From: UBA7374 sp049890275
GTDB taxonomy: Bacteria; Verrucomicrobiota; Verrucomicrobiia; Opitutales; Coraliomargaritaceae
Reading direction: 5' to 3'
Assembly (NCBI GenBank): GCA_049890275.1
Contig: JBMHBT010000012.1
Span: 1-64,000 of the forward strand
Length of the DNA stretch: 64,000 nt
Part shown: piece after piece, positions 41,220 to 50,700 of the stretch
Layout of the letters: each line of letters begins with the position of its first letter
Position numbering within the stretch: position 1 is the first letter of the stretch
Made by a program: the position numbers and the translations under genes
Notes under the pieces: generated by a model
What the model saw: only the letters and a program-made list of their open reading frames with translations
What the model was told of the DNA's origin: nothing
Databases searched by the model: none

Positions 41220-43406
41220 ATGACGCAGTACACTTATGTCAAGGACCTTTGGGATAACGAAAAGGCTGAGATGCTCTCGCCGGTCGAACGGCTCGTCTAT
41301 CGTTCCAATCGATTGGGCGATGATCAGCGTATCACCAATACCGGTGGCGGCAATACTTCCGCGAAGCTGACGGAAAAAGACCCGCTCAGCGGAGAGGCGG
41401 TTGAGGTGCTCTGGGTAAAGGGATCGGGTGGAGATTTACGCACGGCAAAGGCTACCAACTTTTCCTCCCTCTATCAGGACAAGCTCATTGCCCTGCAGGA
41501 TATCTACGGAGCAACTAAACCGAATGGGGTTAAGACGGAGATCGAGGATCAGATGGTGCAGATGTATCCGCATACCACCTTTAACCTCAACCCCCGCCCC
41601 TCCTCGATTGATACACCGCTGCATAGTTTTATCGCAGCCAGGCACGTCGATCATATGCACCCGATCTCCTTTATTTCCATCGCCGCGTGTAAGAACTCTG
41701 AAGCTTTGACCAAAGAGATCTACGGAGACGAACTCGCTTACCTCCCTTGGCAGCGCCCCGGATTTGATCTGGGTCTGAAAATGCAGGACGTGTACCAAAA
41801 CAATAAAAAATGCGTCGGTATCAACATGGGGCAGCATGGCCTGATCAACTGGGCCGACGATGACAAGGCCTGCTATTATCGCACCCTCGATCTGATTGAA
41901 AAGGCCGGTGCCTTCATCGCCTCGAAAGACCGTGGTGTGGATACATTCGGCGGGCAGAAATACAGCTCGCCGAGTGAAGCGGATGCCCGAAGCATAACCA
42001 CCGAATTACTGCCCTTCCTGCGCGGCGCGGTTTCTCAGAACACTCGATTTATTGCCACCGTGCACCGCGATGATGCGGTTCTCGAGTTTGTCAATTCAGT
42101 CGACGCCAAGCGACTCGCCGAAATCGGCACCTCCTGCCCCGACCATTTCCTGCGTACCAAGATCAAGCCAATGTTTGTCGACTGGGATCCCGCGACAAAC
42201 GATGTCAAAGCGTTGAAGGCCCTTCTTTTGGAGGGACTCGAGCAGTACCGCAAAGACTACGCGGACTATTATGAGTCCTGTAAGCATGCCAACTCACTGG
42301 CTATACGCGACAGCAACCCAACCGTTATTCTGATTCCCGGTTTGGGTCTCATTGCCTTCGGTAAAAACAAATCCGAGTCGCGCGTCACCGCAGAGTTTTA
42401 TAACTGTGCCATCGGGGTCATGCGTGGTGCCGAAGCGATCGACGAGTACATCGGTCTGCCTCGTCAGGAAGCCTTCGACATTGAGTACTGGTTGCTCGAA
42501 GAAGCGAAGCTGCAGCGCATGCCGAAAGAAAAAGAGTTTGCCCGCAAGGTCGTCGTCGTAATCGGTGCCGGTTCCGGGATCGGTAAAGAAACCGCATTCC
42601 AATTCGCCAAAGAGGGTGCCCACGTCGTTTGCGCGGATTTGGACGAAGCCGCCGCAAAGGCAACCGCCGAGGAGATCTCCGAGCAGGTCGGGCAGGGCAT
42701 CGGAGTCGCCGGAACCGGTATTTCCAGCTGTGGTAACGTCATTGGCAGCGTCATCGACATCACGGATGAAAAAAGCATTCAGTCCTGTTACGATGAAGCC
42801 GTCTATGCCTTCGGTGGCATCGATGTGGTTGCCCTCACCGCAGGCATTTTCCTCGCTCCCAATGTCAACGGTGAGTTCAGCACCCAGCAGTGGGAACTCG
42901 TCTTTAAAGTCAATTCCATTGGACCCTACCTCGTTGCCGATACAGCCAAAGCAATTTTCAAAGCTCAGGGCACACACCTCAAAAGCTCAGTCGTCATCAC
43001 CACTTCAGTCAATGGAGTCGTCTCCAAAAAAGGTTCGGTCGCCTACGACGCATCCAAGGCCGCGGGCAATCACATCGTACGCGAACTCGCCGTTGAACTT
43101 GCACCCTTCGCTCGGGTCAATGCCGTCGCACCGGCCACCGTGGTCGAAGGCTCGCAGATGTTCCCCCGAGATCGGGTCATGGCTTCCCTCGCAAAATATG
43201 CTATCGACTATTCGGACGAAGAAAGCACCGAGGCACTCCGCACCAAACTAGCAAAGTTCTACGCCAGTCGTACCCTGACCAACGAGCCGATTACGCCCGC
43301 CGATCAAGCCGAGGCGATTTATTTCATGGCCAGTGACCAGGCCTCCAAAACCACCGGACTCGTTTTCAATGTCGACGGTGGCCTACACGAAGCTTTCCTT
43401 CGATAA
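41220..43406 (+). CDS. Bifunctional rhamnulose-1-phosphate aldolase/short-chain (lactaldehyde) dehydrogenase
   Basis: 728 residues. The N-terminal aldolase domain (~1-430) is of class II type with NTGGGNTSAKL near 40, HSFIAARHVDHMHPISFIS (metal-binding His), IGVMRGAEAID and the MGQHGLINW segment. The C-terminal short-chain dehydrogenase (~440-728) has VVVIGAGSGIGKETAFQFA, NSIGPYLVADTAK and Y-x3-K in AYDASKAAGNHIV. This order matches the known RhaD/alcohol dehydrogenase fusion (TIGR02632). It splits methylpentulose-1-phosphate to DHAP and L-lactaldehyde, then oxidises the aldehyde to lactate. Probably works for both rhamnose and fucose. Repressed by the divergent DeoR gene (inference). Confidence 0.93.
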   Translation: MTQYTYVKDLWDNEKAEMLSPVERLVYRSNRLGDDQRITNTGGGNTSAKLTEKDPLSGEAVEVLWVKGSGGDLRTAKATNFSSLYQDKLIALQDIYGATKPNGVKTEIEDQMVQMYPHTTFNLNPRPSSIDTPLHSFIAARHVDHMHPISFISIAACKNSEALTKEIYGDELAYLPWQRPGFDLGLKMQDVYQNNKKCVGINMGQHGLINWADDDKACYYRTLDLIEKAGAFIASKDRGVDTFGGQKYSSPSEADARSITTELLPFLRGAVSQNTRFIATVHRDDAVLEFVNSVDAKRLAEIGTSCPDHFLRTKIKPMFVDWDPATNDVKALKALLLEGLEQYRKDYADYYESCKHANSLAIRDSNPTVILIPGLGLIAFGKNKSESRVTAEFYNCAIGVMRGAEAIDEYIGLPRQEAFDIEYWLLEEAKLQRMPKEKEFARKVVVVIGAGSGIGKETAFQFAKEGAHVVCADLDEAAAKATAEEISEQVGQGIGVAGTGISSCGNVIGSVIDITDEKSIQSCYDEAVYAFGGIDVVALTAGIFLAPNVNGEFSTQQWELVFKVNSIGPYLVADTAKAIFKAQGTHLKSSVVITTSVNGVVSKKGSVAYDASKAAGNHIVRELAVELAPFARVNAVAPATVVEGSQMFPRDRVMASLAKYAIDYSDEESTEALRTKLAKFYASRTLTNEPITPADQAEAIYFMASDQASKTTGLVFNVDGGLHEAFLR

Positions 43407-43426
43407 TTTTTAAAACCCATACGAAC

Positions 43427-44191
43427 ATGGCTACCGAACAACTCAATCGATTGGTCACACTCTCCCGCGAATTTGGACGCGAAGACCGTGGATGGGCCAT
43501 TCTCGGGGAAGGCAACACCAGCACGCGGGTCGATCACGGCCGCTTTTTTGTCAAAGCATCCGGCAGTCGCTTGGGCGAAGCGAAGCCCGAAGACTTTACC
43601 GAAGTCGATCTACACCGCGCGCTCGAGTCTGTCGCAAAGCCCTCCCTGACCGACGAAGAAGTGCAGGCCGCACTCGATGCCATCAAGCTCGATCCCCATG
43701 CCAAGCGTCCCTCCGTAGAAACTTTCGTCCATGCCGTTTGCCTGCAGGAAGGTGACTGCAAATGGGTCGGTCACGGGCATCCCGAATCCGTTCTCTCCAT
43801 CCTCTGCAGCAAGGCCGGAGCCACACCCTACGCCGAGCATATCTTTCCCGATGCCATCGTTGTCTGCGGTCGTAGCTTTGCCGTCGTTCCCTACATCGAT
43901 CCCGGCTTCAAGCTCGCCCATGCCGTACGCGACGCTCTACGCACCTTCAAAGACACGCACGGTAAAGCACCGAAAATTATTTTCCTCGAAAATCACGGAC
44001 CCTTCATCCTCGGCCAATCCGACCTCGACGTACTCAACACCATGAAAATGCTCGATAAGTGGTCCAAGATCCTCCTCTCCAATCAACTCTTCGGAGGTGC
44101 CAACTATCTCTCCGCCGAAGAATCCGACCGCATCGAAGGCCGACTTGACGAAGCCTACCGGCGCAAACGATTGCTTGAATCGGGAAAATAA
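43427..44191 (+). CDS. Class II aldolase/adducin family protein
   Basis: 254 residues. ILGEGNTSTRVDHGRFFVKASGSRL is the phosphate-binding N-G/G-N-x-S pattern, the zinc-binding GHGHPE is the H-x-H pair, and IFLENHGPFILGQ holds the third His. These are the class II aldolase residues used by FucA/RhaD. It could be a fuculose-1-phosphate aldolase or a lactate-forming decarboxylase-type enzyme. 20 bases after the fused aldolase-dehydrogenase and co-directional with mdh. It probably takes another aldol substrate of the same pathway. The catalytic glutamate position cannot be fixed from sequence alone. Confidence 0.85.
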   Translation: MATEQLNRLVTLSREFGREDRGWAILGEGNTSTRVDHGRFFVKASGSRLGEAKPEDFTEVDLHRALESVAKPSLTDEEVQAALDAIKLDPHAKRPSVETFVHAVCLQEGDCKWVGHGHPESVLSILCSKAGATPYAEHIFPDAIVVCGRSFAVVPYIDPGFKLAHAVRDALRTFKDTHGKAPKIIFLENHGPFILGQSDLDVLNTMKMLDKWSKILLSNQLFGGANYLSAEESDRIEGRLDEAYRRKRLLESGK

Positions 44192-44271
44192 CCCGCGAAT
44201 CCCCGAAAAGTCGAACTAGGGCTTGCAGCTTCCCCCTTCCTTTCAATCATTCCTCAGGTAAACAAAACCTG

Positions 44272-45270
44272 ATGAAAAAAGATCCCATTCGCATCGCAGT
44301 CACCGGAGCCGCCGGCAACATCGGCTACGCTCTCCTTTTCCGAATCGCCTCCGGTGCCATGTTTGGCCCCGACCAGCCGGTCGCCCTCAACCTCGTTGAG
44401 ATCGAGCCCGGCATGGCCGCCCTCAAAGGCGTCGCTATGGAGCTGGACGACTGCGCCTTCCCACTCCTCACCGAGATTGTTCAGACATCCGATCTCACCG
44501 AAGGCTTCAAAGACGTCGACTGGGCGCTCCTCGTCGGTTCCGTCCCCCGCAAGCAGGGTATGGAGCGCGCCGACCTCCTCGGGATCAACGGCAAGGTCTT
44601 CGTCGGTCAGGGCAAAGCGATCAACGACCACGCCAAGTCCGGCGTCCGCGTCCTCGTTGTTGGCAACCCCTGCAACACCAACTGCCTCATCGCCATGAAG
44701 AGCGCGCCGGACATTCCGGACAACCAGTTCTTCGCCATGACCCGACTTGACGAGAACCGTGCCAAGACCCAACTCGCACAGAAGGCCGGCGTACCTGTCG
44801 ATCAAGTCTCGCAACTCTGCGTCTGGGGCAACCACAGCCCCAGCATGTTCCCCGACTTTTATAACACCCGAATCGGTGACCGTTCCGCCACCGAAGTCAT
44901 TACCGACGAAGCCTGGCTCAAAGACACCTTTGTCCCCACCGTCGGACAACGCGGCAAAGCCATCATTGAAGCCCGCGGCGCTTCCTCCGCCGCCTCTGCC
45001 GCCAACGCCGTAGTCGATACTGTCCGCGACCTCACCACCCCAACCGAGGGCGACGACTTCCACTCCGTCTGTGTCGCCTCCAGCGGGCAGTACGGTACCC
45101 CCGAAGGGATCATTACCTCGCTCCCCATCCAGGTCGACGCCTCCGGTAACTGGCAGGTCGTCGAAGGCATCTCCCTCACCGACTACGCCAAGGAACAGAT
45201 ACAGGCGACCAACGACGAGCTCCTCGAAGAGCGCACACTCGCCTTCGGTCAACTCGGACTCAGTGTCTAA
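44272..45270 (+). CDS. mdh: NAD-dependent malate dehydrogenase
   Basis: 332 residues, the TIGR01759-type malate dehydrogenase. It has IRIAVTGAAGNIGYALLFRI (NAD binding), LVGSVPRKQGMERADLL (active-site mobile loop with two arginines), VVGNPCNTNCLIA, MTRLDENRAKTQLA and GNHSPSMFPDF with the catalytic His. It interconverts malate and oxaloacetate in the cytoplasm. 80 bases after the class II aldolase, followed by its own strong terminator, so it may be co-transcribed with the aldolases or separate. The C-to-T-shifted codon use (Cys/Thr-rich silent strand) is only high GC. Confidence 0.95.
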   Translation: MKKDPIRIAVTGAAGNIGYALLFRIASGAMFGPDQPVALNLVEIEPGMAALKGVAMELDDCAFPLLTEIVQTSDLTEGFKDVDWALLVGSVPRKQGMERADLLGINGKVFVGQGKAINDHAKSGVRVLVVGNPCNTNCLIAMKSAPDIPDNQFFAMTRLDENRAKTQLAQKAGVPVDQVSQLCVWGNHSPSMFPDFYNTRIGDRSATEVITDEAWLKDTFVPTVGQRGKAIIEARGASSAASAANAVVDTVRDLTTPTEGDDFHSVCVASSGQYGTPEGIITSLPIQVDASGNWQVVEGISLTDYAKEQIQATNDELLEERTLAFGQLGLSV

Positions 45271-45299
45271 GAGAGCTTCGCTAGACAACAGCTATTTCC

Positions 45300-45329
45300 A
45301 GCCGGACGGGTACACCCTCCGGCTTTTTT
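45300..45329 (+). terminator. Rho-independent terminator after mdh
   Basis: Stem AGCCGGA (45300-45306) with TCCGGCT (45318-45324), extended inward by GGGT/ACCC-type pairs, then T6. Thirty bases after the mdh stop. Confidence 0.85.
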
Positions 45330-45360
45330 CTGCCCCGATCCAATAACTTCCTTATCATGG

Positions 45361-45555
45361 GTGACCGCACACAAAGACGCAGAGGCGTTAAGGATAAAAT
45401 AGAGAAAAATAAGAGGATTTTGGTTCAGCATTCTTCTGCCAAAAATTATTCTGCCCTTTCTTCGTGCCTCTCGCTCTCTGCTTCTCTACTTCTTTGCGTG
45501 AGCCGAATACACTGTACTCAGCTCTCTGCGCCCTTCGCGGTTATTAATCCGTTTA
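45361..45555. repeat. Intergenic repeat copy 1 (degenerate)
   Basis: Shares modules with the other copies: ACAAAGACGCAGAGGCGTTAA at the left; CTTTGCGTGAGCC and TCAGCTCTCTGCGCCCTTCG at the right. It fills the space between mdh and typA and has no gene. See copies at 47521, 52017, 55171 and 58288. Confidence 0.5.
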
Positions 45556-45562
45556 TAAACCT

Positions 45563-47395
45563 CTAAGCCCGGCCGGTCTTCGCCAGTTTGCGGCGCACGT
45601 TGGCGTCGAGTTCGCGTTTGCGCATGCGGAGAAAGTTCGGAGTGGCTTCGACCAGTTCGTCGGGGGCGATGTATTCAATCGCGCGTTCGAGGGAAAATTG
45701 AATCGGCGGAGCGAGCTGGATGCCCTTGTCCGAACCGGAGGCGCGCATATTGTCGAGTTGCTTCGCCTTGGCCGGGTTGCAGGGCATGTCCTCCTTACGG
45801 GGGTTTTCGCCCACGATCATGCCGCCGTAGACTTCCTCGCCCGGGCCGATGAAGAGCTTGCCGCGGTTTTGGATCATATCGAGTGCGTAGGGCATGGCCT
45901 TGCCCTGTTCCATGCTTACGAGGGTACCGGTCTGGCGGGTCGTGATTTCGCCGCAGTGCGGGCGGTATTCGAGAAAGGAGTGGCTCATCACACCGTGGCC
46001 GGAGGTCATGGTGACAAGGTCGCTTTCGAAGCCGATCAGTCCACGGGTGGGGGCCTCGGCCTCAACGGTCACACCGGCGTTGTGGTGCTCCATATTGGTC
46101 ACCTTGGCTTTGCGCTTGGCGAGGTTTTCAATCACGCCACCCAGTTGTTCTTCGGGGATCTCCACCCAGACTTGTTCAAAGGGTTCGCAGCGGGAGCCGT
46201 CGACTTCTTTGTAGAGGACGGTCGGGCGGGAGACGAGAACTTCGAAACCTTCGCGGCGCATCGTCTCGACGAGGACGGCGATCTGCATGGCGCCGCGGGC
46301 ATTGACCAGGAAGCGGGTGCCCTCATCGGTATCCTCGACGGAAATGGATATATTGGACTGGGTCTCGCGAATCAGGCGCTCGCGGATCTGGCGGGAGGTG
46401 ACCTTCTTGCCGTCTTTTCCACCGAGCGGTCCATTGTTGACGGAAAACTCCATCTGCACGGTAGCGGGGTCGATCTGCACAAAGGGGAGTGCCTCAGCGG
46501 AGTCACTATCAGCCAGCGTTTCGCCGATATCGATTTCATCAAAGCCGGCCAAGCCGACAATGTCTCCGGCCACCGCTTTTTCGATGTCGTCCGTACCGAG
46601 ACCGGTAAAGGTCTTCATCTTGGTGATTTTGACCCGTTGCTTGCTGCCGTCTTTGCGCAGGGCGTGTATCGTTTGCGCCTGTTTGACGCTGCCGGAAAGA
46701 ATGCGGCCAATGGCCATGCGGCCGACGTACTCGTCCCAGTCGATATTGGAGACGAGCATACGGAAGCCACCTTCTTCAATCGTCGGGGGCGGGATGCGCT
46801 CGATCACCGTCTCGAAGAGCGCCGTCATGTCCTTTCGGGGACCGTCGACTTCGCGGTCGGCAAAGCCCATCTTTGCCGATCCGTAGAGGAAGGGCGCATT
46901 GAACTGGTCGTCGTCCGCATCGAGGTCGAGAAAGAGTTCCAGCACTTTATCGTGCACCCATTCGGGGCGGGCCGTATCGCGGTCGACTTTGTTGACAACA
47001 CAGATGGTCTTCAGTCCTTGATCGAGTGCTTTGCGCAGCACCCAGCGGGTTTGCGCCTGCGGGCCGCCCACCGCATCAGTCAGGAGCAGCACGCCGTCTA
47101 CCATTTTCATCACACGCTCCACCTCGGCGCCGAAGTCGGCGTGGCCCGGGGTATCCACGATATTGATCGTGTAGGTGATGTCGTCCTTCGGGTTGTGCCA
47201 CTTGATCGCGGTATTTTTCGCCTTGATCGTGATGCCCTTTTCCCGCTCCAGATCCATCGAATCCATCGCGCGTTCCTGTACCTGCTGATTTTCACGGAAG
47301 GTACCGCTCTGGGCCAGCAGGCAGTCCACCAGAGTGGTCTTGCCGTGGTCAACGTGGGCGATGATAGCGATATTGCGGATGTGTTCAGCGTTCAT
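45563..47395 (-). CDS. typA: Translational GTPase TypA/BipA
   Basis: 610 residues from ATG 47395 (MNAEHIRNIAIIAHVDHGKT); the frame continues upstream without homology. G1 is AHVDHGKTT, G2/G3 the MDSMDLEREKGITIKAKN and DTPGHADFGAEVERV segments, and G4 NKVDRD. Domains II-V follow with the EF-G-like ISVEDTDEGTRFLVNARGAMQIAVLVE. The C-terminal domain carries MTSGHGVMSHSFLEYRPHCGEI and ends KRELDANVRRKL. It is a ribosome-associated GTPase needed for growth under stress or cold and for ribosome assembly. Alone between two intergenic repeats. Length is typical. Confidence 0.96.
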   Translation of the reverse strand: MNAEHIRNIAIIAHVDHGKTTLVDCLLAQSGTFRENQQVQERAMDSMDLEREKGITIKAKNTAIKWHNPKDDITYTINIVDTPGHADFGAEVERVMKMVDGVLLLTDAVGGPQAQTRWVLRKALDQGLKTICVVNKVDRDTARPEWVHDKVLELFLDLDADDDQFNAPFLYGSAKMGFADREVDGPRKDMTALFETVIERIPPPTIEEGGFRMLVSNIDWDEYVGRMAIGRILSGSVKQAQTIHALRKDGSKQRVKITKMKTFTGLGTDDIEKAVAGDIVGLAGFDEIDIGETLADSDSAEALPFVQIDPATVQMEFSVNNGPLGGKDGKKVTSRQIRERLIRETQSNISISVEDTDEGTRFLVNARGAMQIAVLVETMRREGFEVLVSRPTVLYKEVDGSRCEPFEQVWVEIPEEQLGGVIENLAKRKAKVTNMEHHNAGVTVEAEAPTRGLIGFESDLVTMTSGHGVMSHSFLEYRPHCGEITTRQTGTLVSMEQGKAMPYALDMIQNRGKLFIGPGEEVYGGMIVGENPRKEDMPCNPAKAKQLDNMRASGSDKGIQLAPPIQFSLERAIEYIAPDELVEATPNFLRMRKRELDANVRRKLAKTGRA

Positions 47396-47520
47396 GAGCG
47401 TTCGGTCGAGCGAATCATTAAAAAACCCGTCACTGAAATGCGACGGGGGTAAAGTGCTTGAAGGATGACGTTGAACTGTGCGCACAAGTCAACGGAAATG
47501 ATCAGGATGAACCATTGAAT

Positions 47521-47720
47521 GTCGAACATTCTACAGCCAACGTTGAAGGAATGAATACCTCACGCTAAGGCGCGAAGCGATTGAGTGAGGCAGCATGATA
47601 AATGGAACGATGTGTTCTTTGATCAGAAATCAGTGTCTATCCGTGTGTATCCGTGGTTCAATAAACCCCATCCTTAACCTTTGCGCGCTTTGCGTCTTTG
47701 CGTGAGCCAATTCTTCGCTG
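47521..47720. repeat. Intergenic repeat copy 2
   Basis: Contains GAAATCAGTGTCTATCCGTG, a second TATCCGTGG and CTTTGCGTCTTTGCGTGAGC. It matches copy 3 in the 'AATCAGTGTCTATC(T/C)GTG' block and the closing 'TGCGTCTTTGCGTGAG' block. It fills the space between typA and hrpA; no gene. Confidence 0.55.
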
Positions 47721-47723
47721 CTC

Positions 47724-50700
47724 TTAGCGGAGTTCCTTGCGCAGTTCTGAGGCGAGAGTTTCCAGTCGTTTGGCGGAGACTTTTTGGCCGGTGCCCAATT
47801 CCTGAGCGAAGAGGGAGATCTTGTATTCTTCGAGGAGCAGACGGTAGGGTTTGAGGTCTTTTTCTTTACCGGACTGTTTCGCCGCAGCTTCCAGTTCGGC
47901 GAGTTGCTTGGCCTGGGGTTCGAGTCGCTTGGCTTTCTCCATATCTCCATGAAGATTGCTCTTTGCTCGTTCGGCGCGGCGGGTCATGCCTTGGAGGAAA
48001 CGGGTCAGGTGGGGGAGTTCGTCGAATTCGTATTGCTCGAGGAGGTTGGCCGGCGCGAGTTGCTGCAGTTGTGCCCGCATGCCGGGATAGGAGATCGCCT
48101 GCGGGGTTTGTTTCTTCTCTAACAGGGTAGCGACGTCTTCCCGGGCCTCGAGGAGAGCGCGTAGGGTATCGACTAGGCGGGGCACGAGTCCGCGTTTTTC
48201 TTCGTTCGCGCGGGCCAGGGTTTTTTCAAAGACGGCTCGCTGGAGGGGGAGACGCTGATCGCAGCGGAAGAGGTGGCGGCGGAGGTGTTGCCAAGCGGGT
48301 TCTTCTATGGAGTCAAAGCCGCCGAGGGGGAGCAGAAGGAGGCCGAGTTGACGAAGGTCGCGGAGGTCGCGTCGCAGCCAGGCGCAGTCGCGGGCGGTTA
48401 CCGCTTCGGCCAGTGCCAGCCAGCCGGTGGCGGTTTTTTTGTCGGCGGCTTTGTGGTCGGGTTGGAGGCGCAGGTCGATGCCTCCTTTGTTGGCGACGAG
48501 GGCGGGATAAGCTTTGAGGGGCATGCCGGCCTCGCCGGAGAGGTCAATGGATTCGGGGAGGTCGTCGAAGCTCCAGGCGGAGAGGTTTTTGCGCTCGTAT
48601 TGTTTGGCTGCATTGCGCCAGGCGGGGAGCGCTTTGAGTCCGCCTTTTTCTGTGGCCTTTTTATCGGCGCTTTCTTGTAGAGCCTCGCTCAGTTCAGGGA
48701 GGTCGCGTCCGGCGGCAAGCGTGCGGCCACCGCGGTCTTCTACCTGAATGCGGGGCTGCAGATGGTAGGGGATTTCCGTTTCGGCCCAGTCTTCCGTGCG
48801 AATCGAGATCTGGTGTTCCGCCTGCAAATAGGCGGCCAGTTCTTCGTGCAGGGTACGTTCGGAAGGTACCAGTACCCGACTAATCAGCGAGCTGTTTTCC
48901 TTCAGCGGATGGAGCTGGATGCGGCTTGCCTTGGGTAGGGCGCGGAGGAGGCAGTGTACCTTTTCCTCGCGATGGCCCGGTATGGCCCAGTCGAGAAGGC
49001 TCTGGGTGATGGCTTCGAGGAGTTCGACCGGCACGCGCAGGGTGACCCCGTCTTCTTCGCCTCCCGGTTGGTGCCGGTAGGTCAGTTGCAGTCGGCGGCC
49101 GCCGATGTCGATGCGGGTGGGAAAGGCTTCGGCGAGATCGTGGTTGCTCTCTTTAGGGAGGAGGTCGGCGAGGCGGGCCTGAAGGAAATCGAGACTTCCC
49201 CGATGTTTGGCTTTGGCGAAGGCGCGCAGTTCGGCGTAGGAGCCGACGCCTTCCAGCCGCTTGCGGTAGAAGCCGGTGATCGTATCTTCCACTGCCAGGC
49301 TGGAGCCGAGCCGACGGCGTGCTAGTTCCGATTTGGCCTGTTCGCGAACTTCGCGGTTTTTTAAAAGGAAGGGAGGCTGTTCTTTGATGCCTTCTTCGAC
49401 CAGTCCGTGACGGACAAAGATGTCGGTTGCGGTGCGCGGATCCACCGGAGTCAGTCGGGCCTGTCGGCGGCGGATCTCCAATCCGAAGAGCAGCTTACGC
49501 TCCTTGCAAAGAGCTGCCGCCGATCTTTCGCTCCAGAAAGGTTCGATGTATTTGGTCTTTACCAGATCGCCCGCCACCGCCTCGATCCAGTCCACTTCAA
49601 TCGCCGCCGCAGTCCGCGCATAGAGGCGGCTGGTCTCCATCCACTGCCCACAGACGATCCATTCGGGCGCGCTGGTCTTAACGGCTTCCCCGGGTTTCTT
49701 CTTCGCGTAGTTGGCTTTACGTTGTTGCTTGGCGGCTTTTTGGTCGAAGAGTCCGGATCCAGGAAAGAGCAGAGCCTTTCGGTTGCGGGGGCCGCGATAC
49801 TCGTGGCCTTCTTCTTTGACAGCGATATTGCCGAGCAGTCCGGCGAGGATGGATTTGTGAATGGCGGCGTAGCCGGAGAGTTTCTTTTCAGCGCAGTCTT
49901 CCGGTTGCAGGGGTGGGCGCTTGGATTTTTTGCCTCCATCTTTGAGCACTTGTCGGAGGAGACGTTCGAGTTGTTGGTGCACATCGCGCCATTCCCGCAT
50001 GCGCTGGTAGGAGAGGAAATGCTGACGGCAGAATTTGCGGAGTTTGTTTTGCGAGAGGGTTTCCAGTTCCTTGTGGAAGGTGTTCCAGATGTTCAGGAGG
50101 GTGAGAAAGTCGGAGTGCTTGTGCACGAATTGCCGGTGTGCCGCATCGGCTTCGGCGGCCGCTTCGCTCGGTCGCTCGCGGGGATCCTGAATCGACAATC
50201 CGGAAGCGATAACCAGAATCTCGGGCACAGCACCTTCTATTTCGGCCTGAAGGAGCATACGGCCCACTGTCGGGTCGACCGGTAACCGGGCCAGACGTTT
50301 GCCCAATGGAGTGAGGGAACGGGCCTCCTCCGTTTTGTTTCCGGAGCTTTCGATGGCGCCGAGTTCGGAGAGCAGGCGGTAGCCCCCGCGAATAGCGCTC
50401 TCCGGCGGCGGGTCGATAAAGGGAAAGTTGGCAACATCGCCGAGTCGGAAGGCAGTCATTCGGAGGATGACCGAAGCGAGATTGGAGCGGTGGATCTCCG
50501 GCGTGTTGAAGCGAGGGCGCTCCTCGTAGTCTTCTTCCGTATAGAGTCGGTAGCAGGTACCGTCCTGAACCCGTCCACAGCGCCCCTTGCGCTGGTCCGC
50601 ACTGGAGCGGGCAACCGGCTCGATCGGCAAGCGCTGGGTGTGCGAGTGGGCACTGTAGCGGCTGACCCGCGCCAAGCCGGTATCCACCACGAAGCGGATG

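Noticed and set aside
44254..45288. 344-residue frame opposite mdh
   Set aside because: Exactly antisense to mdh; Gly/Asp/Val-rich reading with no family.
45698..47452. 584-residue frame on the plus strand
   Set aside because: It lies antisense to typA with biased composition and no domain. A GC-rich coding strand commonly opens such frames.
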